Below are positions 26,774 through 35,249 of a stretch of 64,000 bases of DNA, one piece after another. A model generated the notes under the pieces. It ran no database searches and was not told where the DNA came from. It saw only the letters and a program-made list of their open reading frames with translations. Both the position numbers and the translations under genes were made by a program. The stretch lies in contig JABHUV010000219.1 of assembly GCA_018658605.1 (NCBI GenBank), forward strand, positions 1 through 64,000, read 5' to 3'. Each line of letters starts with the position of its first letter. Positions within the stretch are counted from its first letter, which is position 1. Origin of the DNA: Planctomycetaceae bacterium. GTDB lineage: Bacteria > Planctomycetota > Planctomycetia > Pirellulales > Pirellulaceae.

Positions 26774-27283
26774 ATGGTTGATACGGTTACAGATCATCGC
26801 GTTCAAGGAGGACAGCGGTGTGGGTGTTGTGTGATTACAGTCAGTGATACACGGACCGTGGAAACAGATGCGGGTGGCGATTTGGTGGTCGATCGATTAA
26901 TTGCCGCCGGCCACGAAATATTGCGGCGCGAGATTATTCCCGACAACCCAGCACCGATGATCGCATTGCTGCGGGAGTGCGAATCAGACACTAATGTGCA
27001 AGCTGTTTTATTAACGGGCGGGACCGGTATAGCGTGTCGCGATCAGACGTTTGATACCGTTAGTGGTTTGTTGAACAAAATTATTCCGGGGTATGGCGAA
27101 TTGTTTCGTTCATTAAGTTATGCAGAAATAGGATCCGCGACGATTTTGTCTCGTACAGTAGGTGGCTTGATGTCACAGACGGTTGTGTTGACGATGCCAG
27201 GGTCACCCAAAGCGGTAGAGCTTGCCATGGATAAAATCATTGTGCCGGAACTCGGACACCTCGTGCACGAAGCCAATAAATAG
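26774..27283 (+). CDS. Molybdenum cofactor biosynthesis protein MogA/MoaB type
   Basis: About 169 residues. GGAGGA at 26761-26766 sets the start at ATG 26774; the upstream in-frame TTG lies inside that ribosome binding site. The MoCF domain is clear: VITVSDTRTVETDAGGD, LLTGGTGIACRDQTFDTV, MSQTVVLTMPGSPKAVELAMDKI. The family adenylates molybdopterin before metal insertion. It ends against the convergent LOG-family gene. MogA and MoaB cannot be separated by eye. Confidence 0.88.
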   Translation: MVDTVTDHRVQGGQRCGCCVITVSDTRTVETDAGGDLVVDRLIAAGHEILRREIIPDNPAPMIALLRECESDTNVQAVLLTGGTGIACRDQTFDTVSGLLNKIIPGYGELFRSLSYAEIGSATILSRTVGGLMSQTVVLTMPGSPKAVELAMDKIIVPELGHLVHEANK

Positions 27284-27510
27284 GCGTCTGTAGCGGATAT
27301 TTTATTCGCGTTTGTCTTTCCTAGCAGAAGAAAGCTCGAGTCATCCCTTACCCAGGGTATCCATAACATTAACACTGAAGGGTTGACTAGCTTGGCAGCG
27401 TAACGAGTATATTAATTGACGGCAACTTCCACGCTTCAATACGTCGCAACTATTCTTGGGGAACTCTAGATGGTTTCCGATTGCTAGTTGGCGTTAAGCT
27501 GATTAGAAAT

Positions 27511-28497
27511 TTACTCGTCGGCGGAATCATTGATCAGATTGATGAGTAGCCGCAGTCGTCCGTGTGCTCGGCGATTAAAGTTGAATATCAAACGAGACAT
27601 ATCGTTTGTCGTCTCGTCATCTTTTTCTTCTTCGAGTCTCCCTGCGTGTTGTTCAAATTCACCACCGTTAAGAATGTCGGCGAAATCTTGATTGATGGTG
27701 GCTAACAACGATTCGCTGAGTGGTTGCTGCAACCGCAGAACTAAGTCTCGTCCGATGTACCGCATGCTATGAAAAACTCGATAGTAATTCATAACTTCTT
27801 GCGCTGCTTCTTTGTAATTATCGGTGACCGAATACAAGTGTAAATCGTCGGGAGAAATCATGCCGTCGCGGAGTAAATGCTCGCGAATGAAATGGTCGAG
27901 GGTTGTCCAGAAGTTACCGCCAGGTGCATCCGCAAATATGACCGGTACCAATTCTCGCTTGCCCGTTTGAATCAAGGTGAGTACTTCTAAAGCTTCGTCC
28001 AATGTTCCAAAACCACCAGGGTAACAAACAACGGCGTCACATTCTTTTACAAACATGAGCTTGCGAGTAAAGAAGTATTTCATGTTGACTAATTTATGGT
28101 CGTCGGCAATGACCGGATTGGCATGTTGTTCAAAGGGCAGCATAATATTGAGCCCCATCGACATTTTACGTCCTGCTCCCACATGCCCCGCTTCCATAAT
28201 TCGTTGAGCGGCGCCTGTCACGACCATCCATTCATGCTCGGCCATCTCAGCACCAAATTGAACGCAGGCTCGATAAGTTGGTTCCGTGGCGGCTGTTCGC
28301 GCGGATCCAAACACGGTTACTTTTCGTTGATTGCGATAAGGAGCAAACACCTTGAAGGCATACCGCAGTTCGCGCAATGTGCGGCTGAGTATTTTTAAGT
28401 CGCCACGGTCTACGTGATCGTCGGCTAGTCGCTCTGCGGATAAGCGAATGCGATCCAGTAGATCATCAATGCGGTTCTGTTTTGGGCTGTCGGGCAT
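27511..28497 (-). CDS. LOG-family protein (TIGR00730-like Rossmann fold)
   Basis: About 328 residues from the ATG at 28497, chosen because GAGGA lies 8 bases upstream; a start at 28602 would add 35 unconserved-looking residues. The hallmark PGGFGTLDEALEVLTLIQTGK (in pieces) and VTVFGSARTA identify the LOG/lysine-decarboxylase-like fold, which in characterised members cleaves nucleotide monophosphates (cytokinin activation, PpnN). The usual glycine-rich GGGxxGLM motif is replaced by TGAAQRIMEAGHVGAG, a variant. An N-terminal helical part and a C-terminal extension (about 270-328) are additional. Activity is therefore uncertain. Confidence 0.78.
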   Translation of the reverse strand: MPDSPKQNRIDDLLDRIRLSAERLADDHVDRGDLKILSRTLRELRYAFKVFAPYRNQRKVTVFGSARTAATEPTYRACVQFGAEMAEHEWMVVTGAAQRIMEAGHVGAGRKMSMGLNIMLPFEQHANPVIADDHKLVNMKYFFTRKLMFVKECDAVVCYPGGFGTLDEALEVLTLIQTGKRELVPVIFADAPGGNFWTTLDHFIREHLLRDGMISPDDLHLYSVTDNYKEAAQEVMNYYRVFHSMRYIGRDLVLRLQQPLSESLLATINQDFADILNGGEFEQHAGRLEEEKDDETTNDMSRLIFNFNRRAHGRLRLLINLINDSADE

Positions 28498-28692
28498 ATC
28501 CGGAATCCTCGGCTTCGAGCAAATACTTTCATCAACATTTGTTGCAGCACTATTCTTCACTTTTTCGTCAGACAGTGCAAATAGATTTTGGCATGCCCGC
28601 ACCGTTTAGCGATTGTTTCAACGAATAAGAGTTCCTCGAAATATTCGTTACTCTGAATTACCACCAGCAAAAATAGCGTTTCGTTGCGGTAA

Positions 28693-28941
28693 TTAGGCCG
28701 TGCGTTTGAGTCGCTGGTAGGCCATGATGATTTCATAAAAATCTTTGCTGATGGAGATTTTATCTTCCGAGAAATCTCGAATCCACACTCGCTGTGATAG
28801 CAAAGCATCGGTAAGTGCAGGCAGGATATCGCCTAATTGAACTTCTATGTGCGTTTCATGTTTGAGTGTGTTTGCGACGTCAGCGTGGCCGGGCTGAGTA
28901 GGTTTTAATGGCAGTATATTACGTTGCATCGGCAAATTCAC
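28693..28941 (-). CDS. Small protein of unknown function
   Basis: 82 residues from GTG at 28941, or 78 from the ATG at 28929; neither has a clear ribosome binding site. The C-terminal half is compact and looks protein-like (IEVQLGDILPALTDALL, VWIRDFSEDKISISKDFYEIIMAYQRLKR). It has no membrane segment, and I do not recognise a named family. A competing frame at 28557-28808 on the same strand looks non-coding. It is divergent from the HemD-HemE gene across a hairpin-rich spacer. Confidence 0.55.
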   Translation of the reverse strand: MNLPMQRNILPLKPTQPGHADVANTLKHETHIEVQLGDILPALTDALLSQRVWIRDFSEDKISISKDFYEIIMAYQRLKRTA

Positions 28942-28974
28942 TTAATAAAAAGTTTGTATTTCCGGTACAGGCTT

Positions 28975-29072
28975 AGCGAACATCCTTGTTCGCTGTTTAT
29001 ATTGCCCATACCTAGCAACATCGTGTTGCTGTGGGAGTAAATCGTCGACATAGTGTCAAATCTTTGACGATT
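28975..29072. repeat. Three consecutive hairpins in a divergent promoter region
   Basis: Hairpin 1 is AGCGAACA 28975-28982 with TGTTCGCT 28987-28994 (8 bp, 4-base loop). Hairpin 2 is AGCAACA 29014-29020 with TGTTGCT 29024-29030 (7 bp, 3-base loop). Hairpin 3 is AATCGTC 29040-29046 with GACGATT 29066-29072, enclosing GACA/TGTC. Hairpins 1 and 2 are near copies of each other. Confidence 0.6.
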
Positions 29073-29178
29073 CCACTATTTTCCGATAACTATGATTCTC
29101 TTTGCCAAAGGTTAGGCGGCTTCTTATAGCTCAGCCCCTGATGGTCGCTTGAAACTACTGGTGTATATTGAAGGGGTC

Positions 29179-31113
29179 ATGAAAACGGATCTATCTTCTA
29201 ATACAAATTTTGACGGCCTGCGAGTGGCGGCATTTGAAAGTCGCCGCAATACGGAGCTTGCGCGCCTCATTGAAAAACGAGGCGGTGTTGCGTTTGTTAG
29301 CCACTCGATGCAGGAAGTCGTTGAGGAAGACAACCGCCCGAGTATCGACTTAGCGAACCATATCATAACAGGTGAAATAGATGCACTGGTGTTGATGACG
29401 GGTGTTGGCGTGCATTATTTAATGCGGAGCGTAGAACGGCATGTGGATATGGGGCGATTCCTAAATTGCCTCGCAGATATGGCAACGATCGCTCGTGGCC
29501 CGAAAGCAATAGCAGCGTTGAAACAATATGGGATTACTCCTACACTTTCTGTGGCTTCACCAAACACTTGGCGCGAACTATTAGCGACACTTGACGCCCA
29601 TCTACCATTAAACCAAGTCAACGTCGCGATTCAAGAATATGGTAAACCCAACCCAAGTTTAGTAGCGGGTTTGGAAGCCCGCGGAGCGAAGGTTCACTCG
29701 GTCAAAGTGTATCGCTGGGAATTACCCACGGATACAGCACCGTTACGAAAAAACCTGCAGGCCATCGTCGACGGTGACCGTGATGTTTTGCTTTTTACCT
29801 CAGCACATCAATTAACCAATCTCCTAGCATTAGCCGAACAATTAGGTTTACTGGATTCACTGCGAGACGCCATTAAACGCTGTGTAGTTGTATCGATTGG
29901 TCCGACTACGTCTGAATGGATTCGCGACAATGGTTTAATTGTGGACCTAGAACCAGAACACTCAAAAATGGGGCAGCTCGTCGTGCATGCTGCTCAATTT
30001 TCCCATGAAACATTACAACGAAAACAGAGGATTCATCATATGCTCTCCGGCCCAATGTCCGATGCCTTAGATAAAAATGCCCCCTGGTTTGACAGTTTAT
30101 TTTTGAAGGCATGTCGGGGTGAACCGACCGATGTAACACCAGTATGGTTAATGCGCCAAGCTGGTCGCTACATGCAAGAATACCGCGAGATTCGCAGTAA
30201 GACAACTTTTCTAGAGCTCTGCAAGTCCCCAGAGTTGTGTGCTGAAATTATGGTGACCGCTGTTAACCGTTTAGGTGTCGACGCAGCTATTATATTTTCG
30301 GATCTATTGCCGATTCTTGAACCAATGGGACTCGATTTAGAATTTGCCAAGGGTGAAGGCCCAGTGATTCATAATCCCATTCGAGAAGCAGCAGACATTG
30401 ATCGAGTTGTTGAATTGGAGTCCGTTGAGGCGTTGGACTTTGTTATGGAAACGGTCAAGCTGACTCGTCAGGAACTACCGGCAGATATGCCATTGATTGG
30501 TTTTTCCGGCGCACCGTTTACATTGGCCAGCTATGCGATCGAAGGTGGTTCGAGCCGCAACTATTTAAATACTAAGACAATTATGTACCGAGATCCAGGT
30601 GCTTGGAAGGAACTGATGGGACGTTTTGTGCGAGCAATCACTCGTTACCTCAATGCACAAATTGCTGCTGGTGTTCAATGCGTTCAGCTTTTTGATTCTT
30701 GGGCTGGATGCCTAGGAACCGACGACTATCGAGAATATGTTTTGCCCTACGTGCAAGAAATAATTGCTGGGTTGGTTCCAGGGATTCCAGTTATCAACTT
30801 CGCAACAGGTAATCCTGGATTGTTGCCAATGTTGGCTGAGGGTGGTAAATGCGTCGTCGGAGTGGATTGGCGGATTCGCTTGGATGATGCGTGGGATATT
30901 ATAGGTCACGATCGGAGCGTCCAAGGTAATCTCGATCCATTAGTATTGCTGGCCGATGTCCCGACGATTCGCAAACGCACTGAAATGGTCTTAGCCCAAG
31001 CTAATGGTCGCAATGGTCATATATTTAATCTTGGCCACGGCGTATTGCAACAAACGCCCGTTGATAATGTTATTGCTTTGGTTGATGCAGTGCATGAAAT
31101 TAGTAGCCGGTAA
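29179..31113 (+). CDS. Fused uroporphyrinogen-III synthase/uroporphyrinogen decarboxylase (HemD-HemE)
   Basis: About 644 residues. Residues 1-280 fit uroporphyrinogen-III synthase (FDGLRVAAFESRR, IDALVLMTGVGVHYLM, VLLFTSAHQLTNLL, VVSIGPTTSEWIRDNGL). From about 288 a complete uroporphyrinogen decarboxylase follows (PVWLMRQAGRYMQEYR, FSGAPFTLASYAIEGG, FDSWAGCLG, VQGNLDPLVLL). Together they convert hydroxymethylbilane to uroporphyrinogen III and then to coproporphyrinogen III in heme synthesis. The ATG at 29179 is preferred, with AAGG just upstream; TTG 29149 and GTG 29161 are in frame. An internal ATG at 30040 with AGAGG 9 bases upstream could yield HemE alone. Confidence 0.9.
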   Translation: MKTDLSSNTNFDGLRVAAFESRRNTELARLIEKRGGVAFVSHSMQEVVEEDNRPSIDLANHIITGEIDALVLMTGVGVHYLMRSVERHVDMGRFLNCLADMATIARGPKAIAALKQYGITPTLSVASPNTWRELLATLDAHLPLNQVNVAIQEYGKPNPSLVAGLEARGAKVHSVKVYRWELPTDTAPLRKNLQAIVDGDRDVLLFTSAHQLTNLLALAEQLGLLDSLRDAIKRCVVVSIGPTTSEWIRDNGLIVDLEPEHSKMGQLVVHAAQFSHETLQRKQRIHHMLSGPMSDALDKNAPWFDSLFLKACRGEPTDVTPVWLMRQAGRYMQEYREIRSKTTFLELCKSPELCAEIMVTAVNRLGVDAAIIFSDLLPILEPMGLDLEFAKGEGPVIHNPIREAADIDRVVELESVEALDFVMETVKLTRQELPADMPLIGFSGAPFTLASYAIEGGSSRNYLNTKTIMYRDPGAWKELMGRFVRAITRYLNAQIAAGVQCVQLFDSWAGCLGTDDYREYVLPYVQEIIAGLVPGIPVINFATGNPGLLPMLAEGGKCVVGVDWRIRLDDAWDIIGHDRSVQGNLDPLVLLADVPTIRKRTEMVLAQANGRNGHIFNLGHGVLQQTPVDNVIALVDAVHEISSR

Positions 31114-31125
31114 TGTGGGGTGCGT

Positions 31126-31150
31126 TTCCATCGTAAGCGGACGAATGGGA
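31126..31150 (+). terminator. Stem-loop after hemDE
   Basis: Bases 31126-31134 pair with 31141-31150 in 9 base pairs with one bulge and a 6-base loop, 12 bases after the stop codon. No T tract follows, so strength as a terminator is unclear. Confidence 0.35.
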
Positions 31151-31214
31151 TGAGCTCGTGCTACAATGATTAAAATAAGGTTGGATAGAACAACAGCAAG
31201 GATATTATATTACG

Positions 31215-32369
31215 ATGTCAGATTCTCTTTTTGAACAACTCGAACAACAATGCACCTCTGGTGGAGTTGACGCAGTTCTGCAACACTTGATCACCAGCTT
31301 GCAACAAGACAAAAAACATCACGAGCTGTTCGAAGCTTTAAAGATGCAAGTGCGCCACCGCGCTGGGCTCCCTTTGCTTTATGGTGAATCAGGCGACGAC
31401 CTTGATCCTAAACAGCGGACATTACTAGAAGACGGGTTGCTTGGTGCTTGTCGACAAGTTGGAACTGGATTGCTCGAGGATGGCCGTGTCTCCGAAGGTT
31501 GGATGTATATGCGCCCCGTCGGTGATGTGGCTGCTGCTCGGGAAATGATCAATCAGATTGAAGTTCAAGATGACAATATTGATGAAATGGTCGAAGTCTT
31601 GCTGCAAGAAGGAGTGGATCCAGCTCGTGGTTTTTCTGTTGTGCTGCAACATTACGGTACGTGTAATGCGATTACGACGTTCGAATCAGTGATGCCGCAA
31701 AAAGGTAAAGCGGATCAACGAGCAGTGGCTCAACTGTTGCTCAGACACGTACATCAAGAGCTGTTTACAAATGTCAAAGCGGATGTTGCAACTCGCCAAG
31801 ACAGTGAACCAACAGTCACAACACTGGCAGAACTGATCGCCGGTCAAGAAGGCATGTTCGGAGAACACTCCTATCATATTGATACAACGCATTTGGCGTC
31901 GACTACTCGGTTTAGCCGAATACTCGACGATGAAGAGAGTTTACGATTAGCACTGGATTTAACCCAATACGGCCAAGAGCTTCATGAACAGTTTCAGTAC
32001 GAAGGTGATGAGCCATTTACGGACATCTATCGGCACCACGCTTTTTACTTTCAGGCACTCCTGGGTGAAAATCTGGACGAAGCGTTAGCTCATTTCAAAG
32101 ATCGATCTGACAACGTGGATACCAATCAATGGGGAACCGTCGGTATTGAAACGTATATCGATTTACTAGCGCGGGTTGGCAAAATTGAAGAAGCCATTGC
32201 CGTTACCATCGAGAAAATACAACCCGGACAACGGACAATGGGTTTAGCACCTTCGTTACTCGAACTCTGTGAACGCAGTGGCAACTATTCGCCTTTGATG
32301 GACGCGTGCCGAGGATCTGATGATGTGTTGGGATTTGCAACAGGTTTGATGCAGGCGAAAACTGAATGA
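31215..32369 (+). CDS. Conserved-looking cytosolic protein of unknown function
   Basis: 384 residues, mostly helical and acidic, with no signal peptide or membrane segment. I do not recognise a domain. The N-terminal third (MSDSLFEQLEQQC, HHELFEALKMQVRHRAGLPLLYG) and C-terminal third (FTDIYRHHAFYFQALLGENLDEALAHF, VGIETYIDLLARVGKIEEAIAV) look like helical-repeat or TPR-like folds. It lies between hemDE and peptidase T with independent spacing (about 100 and 79 bases), so context gives no clear role. Confidence 0.6.
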   Translation: MSDSLFEQLEQQCTSGGVDAVLQHLITSLQQDKKHHELFEALKMQVRHRAGLPLLYGESGDDLDPKQRTLLEDGLLGACRQVGTGLLEDGRVSEGWMYMRPVGDVAAAREMINQIEVQDDNIDEMVEVLLQEGVDPARGFSVVLQHYGTCNAITTFESVMPQKGKADQRAVAQLLLRHVHQELFTNVKADVATRQDSEPTVTTLAELIAGQEGMFGEHSYHIDTTHLASTTRFSRILDDEESLRLALDLTQYGQELHEQFQYEGDEPFTDIYRHHAFYFQALLGENLDEALAHFKDRSDNVDTNQWGTVGIETYIDLLARVGKIEEAIAVTIEKIQPGQRTMGLAPSLLELCERSGNYSPLMDACRGSDDVLGFATGLMQAKTE

Positions 32370-32448
32370 TCTAGCATGATTCTGCAGGATGCTAACTGTT
32401 TGGCGAGTGATATTTATATTGATGCAATAGCGAGAGAATAAAATACTG

Positions 32449-33717
32449 ATGGTTGAAAAAGCTGCGATTAATAGTGAACGATTGCTCAGTCGCTTTCTGC
32501 GATACGTACAGGTTAACACGACTGCGAACGCACAAACTGATGAATATCCCAGCAGTGTCGGACAATGGGAGTTAGGCAAAATTCTGCTCGCGGAACTCAA
32601 TGAGATTGGGGCGGACGATGTGCATGTAGATGCTAATGCATTGGTGTGGGCGATGATTCCCGGTAATGTTCCCAATGCGGAAACAATCGCTTGGAATGCT
32701 CATCTCGACACATCCCCTGAAACTACGGGCGAACATGTGCAACCGCAAGTCATTGAACCTTATGGCGGAGGTGATATTGTTTTGCCTGGTGATACGTCTA
32801 AAGTAATTACAGTTGCCGAATCTCCAGAACTTGAAAAGTTAATCGGTAAGACGATAATTACGACCGATGGGACAACACTGCTTGGTGGTGACGACAAAGC
32901 GGGTATCGCAATTATCATGGAATCCGCTCAGTATCTTCTCGACCACCCAGAAATTCCACATGGTCCGATTCGCATATTATTTACGTGCGATGAAGAAATC
33001 GGACGCGGAATTAATCACGTTGATATCGAAAAAGTTGGAGCGGTTGCAGCTTATACACTTGATGGCGGTGGAGCGGGAGATATTGATATTGAAACGTTCT
33101 CGGCCGATGGACTTAAGATCAGGGTACAAGGCGTCAATATTCATCCGTCGATCGCCAAAAACCGTATGGTTAATGCCCTCCGTGCGGCAGGAGCATTACT
33201 CGAGCGAATGCCGATTGACCAAGCACCGGAAACAACGAGTGACCGTGTGGGATTTCTGCATCCTTATGTTGTTCAGGGCGGAGTGGCTGAAGTCGTAATC
33301 GACGTTTTATTGAGAGATTTTGATACTGAGCAATTGCAAGTTAAAGCAGATTTAGTTGCCGAAATCGCTCGGGATGTGGAACGGGACTACCCAGGTATTA
33401 CGGTTAACATTGAGCACCAGAAACAATATCGCAATATGGCAGATGGCTTACCCGTAGAGCCTCGAGCGGTTGAGTTTGCGGAACAAGCTCATCGAGAATT
33501 AGAGGTGCCTGTCCGATTGAGCTCCATTCGTGGTGGTACTGATGGGTCGATGCTTACTGAAAAAGGATTGCCGACTCCGAATCTTTCCAGTGGCCAGCAC
33601 ATGCAACATTCGCCGTTGGAGTGGGCTTGTTTAGATGAGATGGTGTTGCAGGGCCAAGTTTTGATTCAAACGACAATGTTGTGGGCACGAAATACGGATG
33701 TAAATAACGAGGATTAG
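32449..33717 (+). CDS. pepT: Peptidase T (tripeptide aminopeptidase, M20B)
   Basis: 422 residues, the usual PepT length. Zinc-site motifs are present in order: AHLDTSPETTG, LLGGDDKAGIA, FTCDEEIGRG, TLDGGGAGDIDIETFSADG and RGGTDGSMLTEKGLPTPNLS (in pieces), with the terminal histidine in GQHMQHSPLE. It releases the N-terminal residue from tripeptides in the cytosol using two zinc ions. No signal peptide. The ribosome binding site is weak. Assignment to PepT rather than another M20 enzyme rests on the DGGGAGDIDIETF block. Confidence 0.92.
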   Translation: MVEKAAINSERLLSRFLRYVQVNTTANAQTDEYPSSVGQWELGKILLAELNEIGADDVHVDANALVWAMIPGNVPNAETIAWNAHLDTSPETTGEHVQPQVIEPYGGGDIVLPGDTSKVITVAESPELEKLIGKTIITTDGTTLLGGDDKAGIAIIMESAQYLLDHPEIPHGPIRILFTCDEEIGRGINHVDIEKVGAVAAYTLDGGGAGDIDIETFSADGLKIRVQGVNIHPSIAKNRMVNALRAAGALLERMPIDQAPETTSDRVGFLHPYVVQGGVAEVVIDVLLRDFDTEQLQVKADLVAEIARDVERDYPGITVNIEHQKQYRNMADGLPVEPRAVEFAEQAHRELEVPVRLSSIRGGTDGSMLTEKGLPTPNLSSGQHMQHSPLEWACLDEMVLQGQVLIQTTMLWARNTDVNNED

Positions 33718-33724
33718 AAATCGT

Positions 33725-33783
33725 TCAAAACCACCCAAAACAATGGCAGTAGGTAAGTGATTGGGTTTTTGGAATGGTTTTGA
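33725..33783. repeat. 9-bp perfect inverted repeat between pepT and the exonuclease gene
   Basis: TCAAAACCA (33725-33733) and TGGTTTTGA (33775-33783) are exact reverse complements separated by 41 bases. It could be a weak transcript-end structure for pepT or an operator for the next gene. Confidence 0.4.
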
Positions 33784-33807
33784 TGCTCTTGGAGTGAAAA
33801 ACTATCT

Positions 33808-34632
33808 ATGGATGACATCCAATACTTTGTTTTCGATATTGAGTCGATTGCCGATGGTGCATTAATCTCGCGGTTAAGATATCCGACGGCCGATCTCGAT
33901 CCAGCAACAGCAGTTGCTCAGTATCGAGAAGAATTGTTAGAAGAAAAGGGATCAGATTTTATTCCGCCCACTTATCACCTACCGATTTCGTTGGTAGTCG
34001 GCAAAGTGAACGCAGAATTTCAACTGGTGGACCTAGTAGCATTAGATGAACCAGCATGTCGCCCTGCTGAAATCACTCGCTTGTTTTGGTCTGGTTGGGA
34101 AGCATACAAGAAGCCAACATTTGTAACCTTCAATGGCCGTTCGTTTGATATTCCCGTCATGGAACTTGCTGCTTTTAGGTATGGCCTGAGTCTGAAAGAG
34201 TGGTTTGCTTGGAATGCTCGGAATTTTGACCAACCACGGTACCGGTTTAATCATCACTCGCATTTGGATTTACAAGAAGTTCTTTCTAATTTCGGCGCTG
34301 CCAGGCTCAATGGCGGATTGAATTTAATTGCAAATCTTATTGGCAAGCCAGGGAAAATGGATGTGGCTGGGGATATGGTTCAGGATCTCTATGAACAAGG
34401 TGCGCTAACGGAAATCAATAATTATTGTCGTTGCGATGTTTTGGACACATATTTTGTTTTCTTGCGCACTAATGTCCTGATTGGAAAATTATCGCTTGAG
34501 CGAGAACAACATTTGGTCCAGCAAACTCGCAGTTGGTTAGAATCACAAGCAACCGATAATGCGATTTTCGAGAAATATCTAAACAATTGGGGTGATTGGA
34601 AGAACCCCTGGGCTACGACTAAGGATGAATAA
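33808..34632 (+). CDS. Predicted 3'-5' exonuclease, PolB-like DnaQ fold
   Basis: 274 residues. The first catalytic motif is FDIES near the N-terminus; TFNGRSFDIPVMELAAFRYG and HLDLQEVLSNFG carry later acidic residues, and NNYCRCDVLDTYFVFLR matches the last DEDD motif. This fits the family of predicted exonucleases related to the proofreading domain of DNA polymerase B. It would hydrolyse DNA from the 3' end, probably in repair; the substrate is not known. It overlaps nothing and is followed 2 bases later by the cupin gene, so the two are co-transcribed. Confidence 0.83.
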   Translation: MDDIQYFVFDIESIADGALISRLRYPTADLDPATAVAQYREELLEEKGSDFIPPTYHLPISLVVGKVNAEFQLVDLVALDEPACRPAEITRLFWSGWEAYKKPTFVTFNGRSFDIPVMELAAFRYGLSLKEWFAWNARNFDQPRYRFNHHSHLDLQEVLSNFGAARLNGGLNLIANLIGKPGKMDVAGDMVQDLYEQGALTEINNYCRCDVLDTYFVFLRTNVLIGKLSLEREQHLVQQTRSWLESQATDNAIFEKYLNNWGDWKNPWATTKDE

Positions 34633-34634
34633 AT

Positions 34635-35006
34635 ATGAATCATTCAGAACCTTCACAGACTGCCGGATATGAGTTAGCGGATTTTTCTCAAATCCAAGGT
34701 GTCCCTTGTCCTTGTGGTACTGCCCGCCGAGCCTTTGCTGATGTAGAGGATTTTCCAGGTACAGTGCATGTCACTGAAATATGCATTTCTGCCAAATTGC
34801 ATTATCACAAACAACTCACGGAAACTTATTATTTTTTGGAATGTGATGCTGACGCCCGAATGCAATTAGATGATGAGATTATTGACGTTAAACCTGGGAT
34901 GTCTATCATGATTCGCCCCGGTACACGCCATCGTGCGTTAGGGAAGATGAAGGTCTTGATTCTGGTTTTGCCAAAATTTGATGTGGCAGACGAATGGTTT
35001 GATTAA
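34635..35006 (+). CDS. Cupin-domain protein
   Basis: 123 residues forming one cupin_2 barrel. The metal-site motif LHYHKQLTETYYFLE provides two histidines and a glutamate, and VKPGMSIMIRPGTRHRALG supplies the second motif with its histidine. The N-terminus carries a PCPCGTARRAF stretch with two cysteines. Small single-domain cupins may be isomerases, dioxygenases or sensors; nothing here decides. It starts 2 bases after the exonuclease stop. Confidence 0.8.
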   Translation: MNHSEPSQTAGYELADFSQIQGVPCPCGTARRAFADVEDFPGTVHVTEICISAKLHYHKQLTETYYFLECDADARMQLDDEIIDVKPGMSIMIRPGTRHRALGKMKVLILVLPKFDVADEWFD

Positions 35007-35065
35007 GTGTTAAGTTTGATAGTCAAGTGTTTGCCCAATTTCATGCGATTACTTGTTTGACGGAC

Positions 35066-35098
35066 TCGCTATGACTTTGGTGCTATAAGGCATAGCGA
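35066..35098. repeat. 8-bp inverted repeat downstream of the cupin gene
   Basis: TCGCTATG (35066-35073) and CATAGCGA (35091-35098) are perfectly complementary around a 17-base loop. It could terminate the exonuclease-cupin transcript, although no T tract follows. Confidence 0.4.
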
Positions 35099-35249
35099 TT
35101 GTACTGATCGAATCATGAACTACCTACTTTGGTGACAAAATATCCGTAATGGAACAGTGTCCGTAGACTTGAATCAACCTGCGTAGCGTCTTATCCTAGA
35201 TGGTTAGGAATGCCGATTTTTATATTGATTTCATCCTTAGGGAGCAGAG

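Noticed and set aside
28557..28808. 83-codon minus-strand frame overlapping the small protein gene
   Set aside because: It overlaps the end of the better-looking 82-codon frame in another phase and lacks a start signal.
29124..29140. tRNA-like D-arm TAGCTCAG
   Set aside because: No matching T-arm, acceptor stem or anticodon arm is found within 90 bases.
29149..29178. TTG start adding 10 residues to HemD-HemE
   Set aside because: No ribosome binding site upstream, and the extra residues do not resemble HemD.
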